Assembly (NCBI RefSeq): GCF_006442315.1 | Contig: NZ_VFVY01000022.1 | Coordinates: 1-64,000 of the forward strand | Direction of reading: 5' to 3' | Origin: Mesorhizobium sp. B2-3-4 | GTDB taxonomy: Bacteria > Pseudomonadota > Alphaproteobacteria > Rhizobiales > Rhizobiaceae | Length of the DNA: 64,000 nucleotides | Position numbers and translations under genes: made by a program | Notes under the pieces: generated by a model | The model's database searches: none | What the model was told of the DNA's origin: nothing | What the model saw: only the letters and a program-made list of their open reading frames with translations | Part shown: positions 61,979 to 64,000 of the stretch, one piece after another | How the letters are laid out: every line of letters begins with the position of its first letter | Numbering within the stretch: position 1 is the first letter of the stretch

Positions 61979-62333
61979 AGGGAACGCTCTTTCAAGAGAG
62001 ATGGCCCGCGCTTTCGGTCAATGCCGCACGGGCGACCAGGACGAGGAACATCATGACCAGACGCATGAACCTGATGAGGACGTGCCGCTGTATCACAACA
62101 TCCGGCACGGGAGAGCGTTCCGAAACCGTCTCGAAAAAGTCGCCGCGCGAACCAGCGCGCCGTCAGACTTGAAAAGATCGGCGTTGAAAGATTAGCTGCC
62201 AGTGAATTGATGGCATGCACAATCAGAAGCGTGTGCCAATCGACAACGTTCCAGAGTTCGCGCCCGGCAAATCTTCCGACTTAGTCTTTTGGAATTACCT
62301 GCTCCAATCAAAAAGCGCGGAACAGATACATCA
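61979..62333. other. Intergenic stretch, nothing recognised
   Basis: About 355 bp between two leftward small genes. No reliable frame, promoter motif or terminator was seen. Confidence 0.4.
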
Positions 62334-62537
62334 TCACTTTCCCGTACCCGCATGTTGAGGCAGCACCGGAAGGGACAGCCGAATTCGCTGACCATTCGCG
62401 AAATTCTTGGCGAACTGTTCAGTTTCGAAAAGCCGTTGGGTGACTTTGCCGTTTTCAACGATCTGAACGGCCCACTCTCCGTCGAGCCGTTCAACGCGAA
62501 CAGCGTTCGCTGGCGTCTTCTCGGCGCCTGATGCCAT
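62334..62537 (-). CDS. Small conserved-looking protein of unknown function
   Basis: 67 residues from ATG 62537 with GAGG upstream. Sequence KTPANAVRVERLDGEWAVQI then VENGKVTQRLFETEQFAKNF reads like a compact beta-beta-alpha domain. I believe close relatives exist in rhizobia, but no family name is known to me. Confidence 0.55.
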   Translation of the reverse strand: MASGAEKTPANAVRVERLDGEWAVQIVENGKVTQRLFETEQFAKNFANGQRIRLSLPVLPQHAGTGK

Positions 62538-62920
62538 CTTCAAACCTCAGCTTTTGATTGCTTGTTTATCAGCACACATATCAAACACTGCAAATTACAT
62601 AGTTTACCTAAATCGAAAGATTGATGTGCGGACAGCCGGCACGGGCGGAAATGTCTGGCAGTCACCAGGTGCCAACGCAGCCGGCAACTGCGGTTCAGTC
62701 GGGTGCCTGGGCCACAAGCCAAACAGCTTTCATCGGGTAGTGTCACGGGCAGGTGCCGCTTTTCGTCCAGCCGAGACAGTATGGTGAGGTGCCGCCTCGA
62801 CTACTCATTCCGATAGGGGCTCGAGGAAAATCCTGCGTTGGCGTTCATTTCAAGCTGCTGTCGGAACAAATCGTGCGCTCGCAAATTTGGAGGTGTTTGC
62901 AGGCGGTGCGGTGAGGATCA
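62538..62920. other. Intergenic stretch between divergent small genes
   Basis: About 380 bp. A weaker stress-promoter variant (GGAAC 62863-62867, N18, TT 62886-62887) precedes the next gene. Nothing else was recognised. Confidence 0.4.
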
Positions 62921-63124
62921 ATGGCGCCAAAAGAAGATTCGCGAACCGGAGCGCCGAAAGCGTTCCTAACCCGGTTGACGCGAGAAGCTGTTCCCCGTCA
63001 CGAGATCGACTTCATCAGCAAGATTGGTAGGCTCGGTCGCGAGGAAGTCATTGAACTTCTGAACAAGCACCGCGGTGATCGAGAAGCTGTATTCTCGGAA
63101 CTGGCTTCGCGCATGATTAGGTGA
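62921..63124 (+). CDS. Small hypothetical protein
   Basis: 67 residues from ATG 62921, with GAGG four nt upstream. Basic N-terminus, then a helical part (EIDFISKIGRLGREEVIELL, HRGDREAVFSELASRMI). No family recognised. Preceded by a weak stress-type promoter variant. Confidence 0.5.
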   Translation: MAPKEDSRTGAPKAFLTRLTREAVPRHEIDFISKIGRLGREEVIELLNKHRGDREAVFSELASRMIR

Positions 63125-63233
63125 GTCCACGGCCTGTTTTCAGCCTAGGCCTGACTGGGTCAGCTGAAGTCGGAACGAAGATTCGCTTTGCTGCAGGCAG
63201 GCCTCGCTGATCGCCGGCATACGGCGCGCTTGT

Positions 63234-63935
63234 TCAAGGGCGCGAAAAAATAGCCCGCGCATCGCGCTGGCTCGGACGCCAATTTTCGAGGACCTCTTTC
63301 ACCACGACTGTTTCAAGCTGTTCGCTGAACCGCGATCGATAGAGTTCCATCGACGCGTCGTGTGTCTGATCGGCAGAACTGCAGACCGCATCGGACACGA
63401 CGACGACGCGGTATCCGCGATCGACTGCGCCCAAAACCGTGGCGAGAACACAGACGTCCGTTTCGCCGCCGGTGATGACCAGCGTATCCACCTGCATGCC
63501 ATTCAGGAGATCGTCGAGGCGACCTTCGGTCCAGGGCGAATAGACCTTCTTGTCCAAAATCTTGGCAGGTGGAACGAAACGCTTGAGATCCGGCATGAGT
63601 TCGATCAGTTCAGGATCGATATTCTCGATGGTGGCCTCTGCCCAGCGCCGGTAATATTGCGCCCACATACCCATGCCCTTCCCGGGTCTCTCCGCCGGTA
63701 TGAATCGCGTGAAGATCGTTCGATCGGCATTGGCGCCGGCAAGCTCTTCGATGGCGGGCAACACCTCCTTCGCCCAAGGGACCGGCCAGGGGCCGGCGGT
63801 TCCGAAGAGGCCTTGCATGTCGACGCAGATGTGAACGGCAGATTTGCCGAGGGGGCCGTGAACCAGACCGCGTGCAGCCATCTCAAACTCCCGGGTGCGC
63901 AGTTGCAAAGTGGCTTCAAATCGACGCGTTGTCAT
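63234..63935 (-). CDS. Cysteine hydrolase, isochorismatase family
   Basis: 233 residues from ATG 63935 (GGAAGG upstream); ATG 63881 also has GGGAG and would give 215. The catalytic triad of the family is visible: Asp in VHICVDMQGLFG, Lys in KILDKKVYSPWTEG, Cys in GGETDVCVLATVLGAVDRGY. Such enzymes hydrolyse amides (nicotinamide, N-carbamoyl compounds) or isochorismate; the substrate is not determined. No secretion signal. It is near the right edge and its promoter region is partly outside the window. Confidence 0.85.
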   Translation of the reverse strand: MTTRRFEATLQLRTREFEMAARGLVHGPLGKSAVHICVDMQGLFGTAGPWPVPWAKEVLPAIEELAGANADRTIFTRFIPAERPGKGMGMWAQYYRRWAEATIENIDPELIELMPDLKRFVPPAKILDKKVYSPWTEGRLDDLLNGMQVDTLVITGGETDVCVLATVLGAVDRGYRVVVVSDAVCSSADQTHDASMELYRSRFSEQLETVVVKEVLENWRPSQRDARAIFSRP

Positions 63936-64000
63936 TGGCCTTCCGCGCTGCCTCGGCTTCGGCAACATCGATCGTGCAAACCTCAGCACCGCTGTCGTCG

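Overview
The window looks like Mesorhizobium or a close relative (Hyphomicrobiales). The evidence is a high-GC sequence, a DUF768 protein (a family largely confined to Mesorhizobium), an FseA/QseM-type transfer-control block like that of Mesorhizobium symbiosis ICEs, and many stress genes typical of rhizobia. No rRNA, tRNA or CRISPR array was found.

Region 1 (1-17.6 kb) is the backbone of an integrative/conjugative element, read leftwards. It holds an fseA-like gene split across two frames at a +1 slip site, a stand-alone DUF2285 protein (QseM-like), DUF736, a frameshifted membrane protein and a small membrane protein. After an insert come DUF2493, a frameshifted toprim primase, a ParB gene fused in frame to a Strawberry-notch helicase, and a truncated ardC. 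The insert (3.7-9.6 kb) carries a broken LysR regulator, two overlapping MFS efflux genes, a Yellow/MRJP-type beta-propeller and an ion-channel-like protein. The element appears degraded: ardC is cut and joined to a cut ligD.

Region 2 (17.6-29 kb) starts with gene debris (ligD, DUF1810 and hydrolase fragments). It continues with an envelope-stress operon (a 24-residue membrane peptide, an Ndi-like protein, a holin-like protein, DUF3618), a glycan cluster (beta-propeller glycosidase, glycosyltransferase, UDP-galactopyranose mutase), a YciE-type ferritin-like protein, an MBL-fold hydrolase and YidB.

Region 3 (29-41.5 kb) has a complete cytochrome bo3 quinol oxidase operon (cyoABCD), a Crp/Fnr regulator, DUF6894 and DUF1003 proteins, an alpha/beta hydrolase, a metallophosphoesterase, a manganese catalase and an orphan CheB-like methylesterase, with decayed genes between them.

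Region 4 (41.6-57.1 kb) is the metabolic core. A tightly overlapping nine-gene operon encodes a GlcG/HbpS-like protein, a PQQ alcohol dehydrogenase with the lanthanide-type Asp-Tyr-Asp motif, a XoxJ-like binding protein, a lipoprotein cytochrome c, a caa3-type oxidase (CtaC with fused cytochrome c, CtaD, a COX3-like protein, a small membrane protein), CtaG and a last cytochrome c. Facing it is a seven-gene operon with the PedA1A2BC ABC exporter-type system, linked to rare-earth-dependent growth in Pseudomonas putida, plus a second ABC importer. Together they look like a self-contained module for lanthanide handling, alcohol oxidation and its own route to oxygen.

Region 5 (57.1-64 kb) holds DUF768, a thioredoxin-reductase-like flavoprotein, an SDR/DoxX-type protein, DUF2269, a low-affinity iron permease-like protein, three small proteins and a cysteine hydrolase (isochorismatase family).

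A common thread is a repeated promoter-like motif, GGAAC, then 17 nt, then GTT. I found it at 13 intergenic sites, nearly all upstream of genes and including the lanthanide operon, cyo, Mn-catalase and the fnr-like gene. It fits the EcfG/RpoE2 general-stress consensus, so much of the window may be one stress/stationary-phase regulon.
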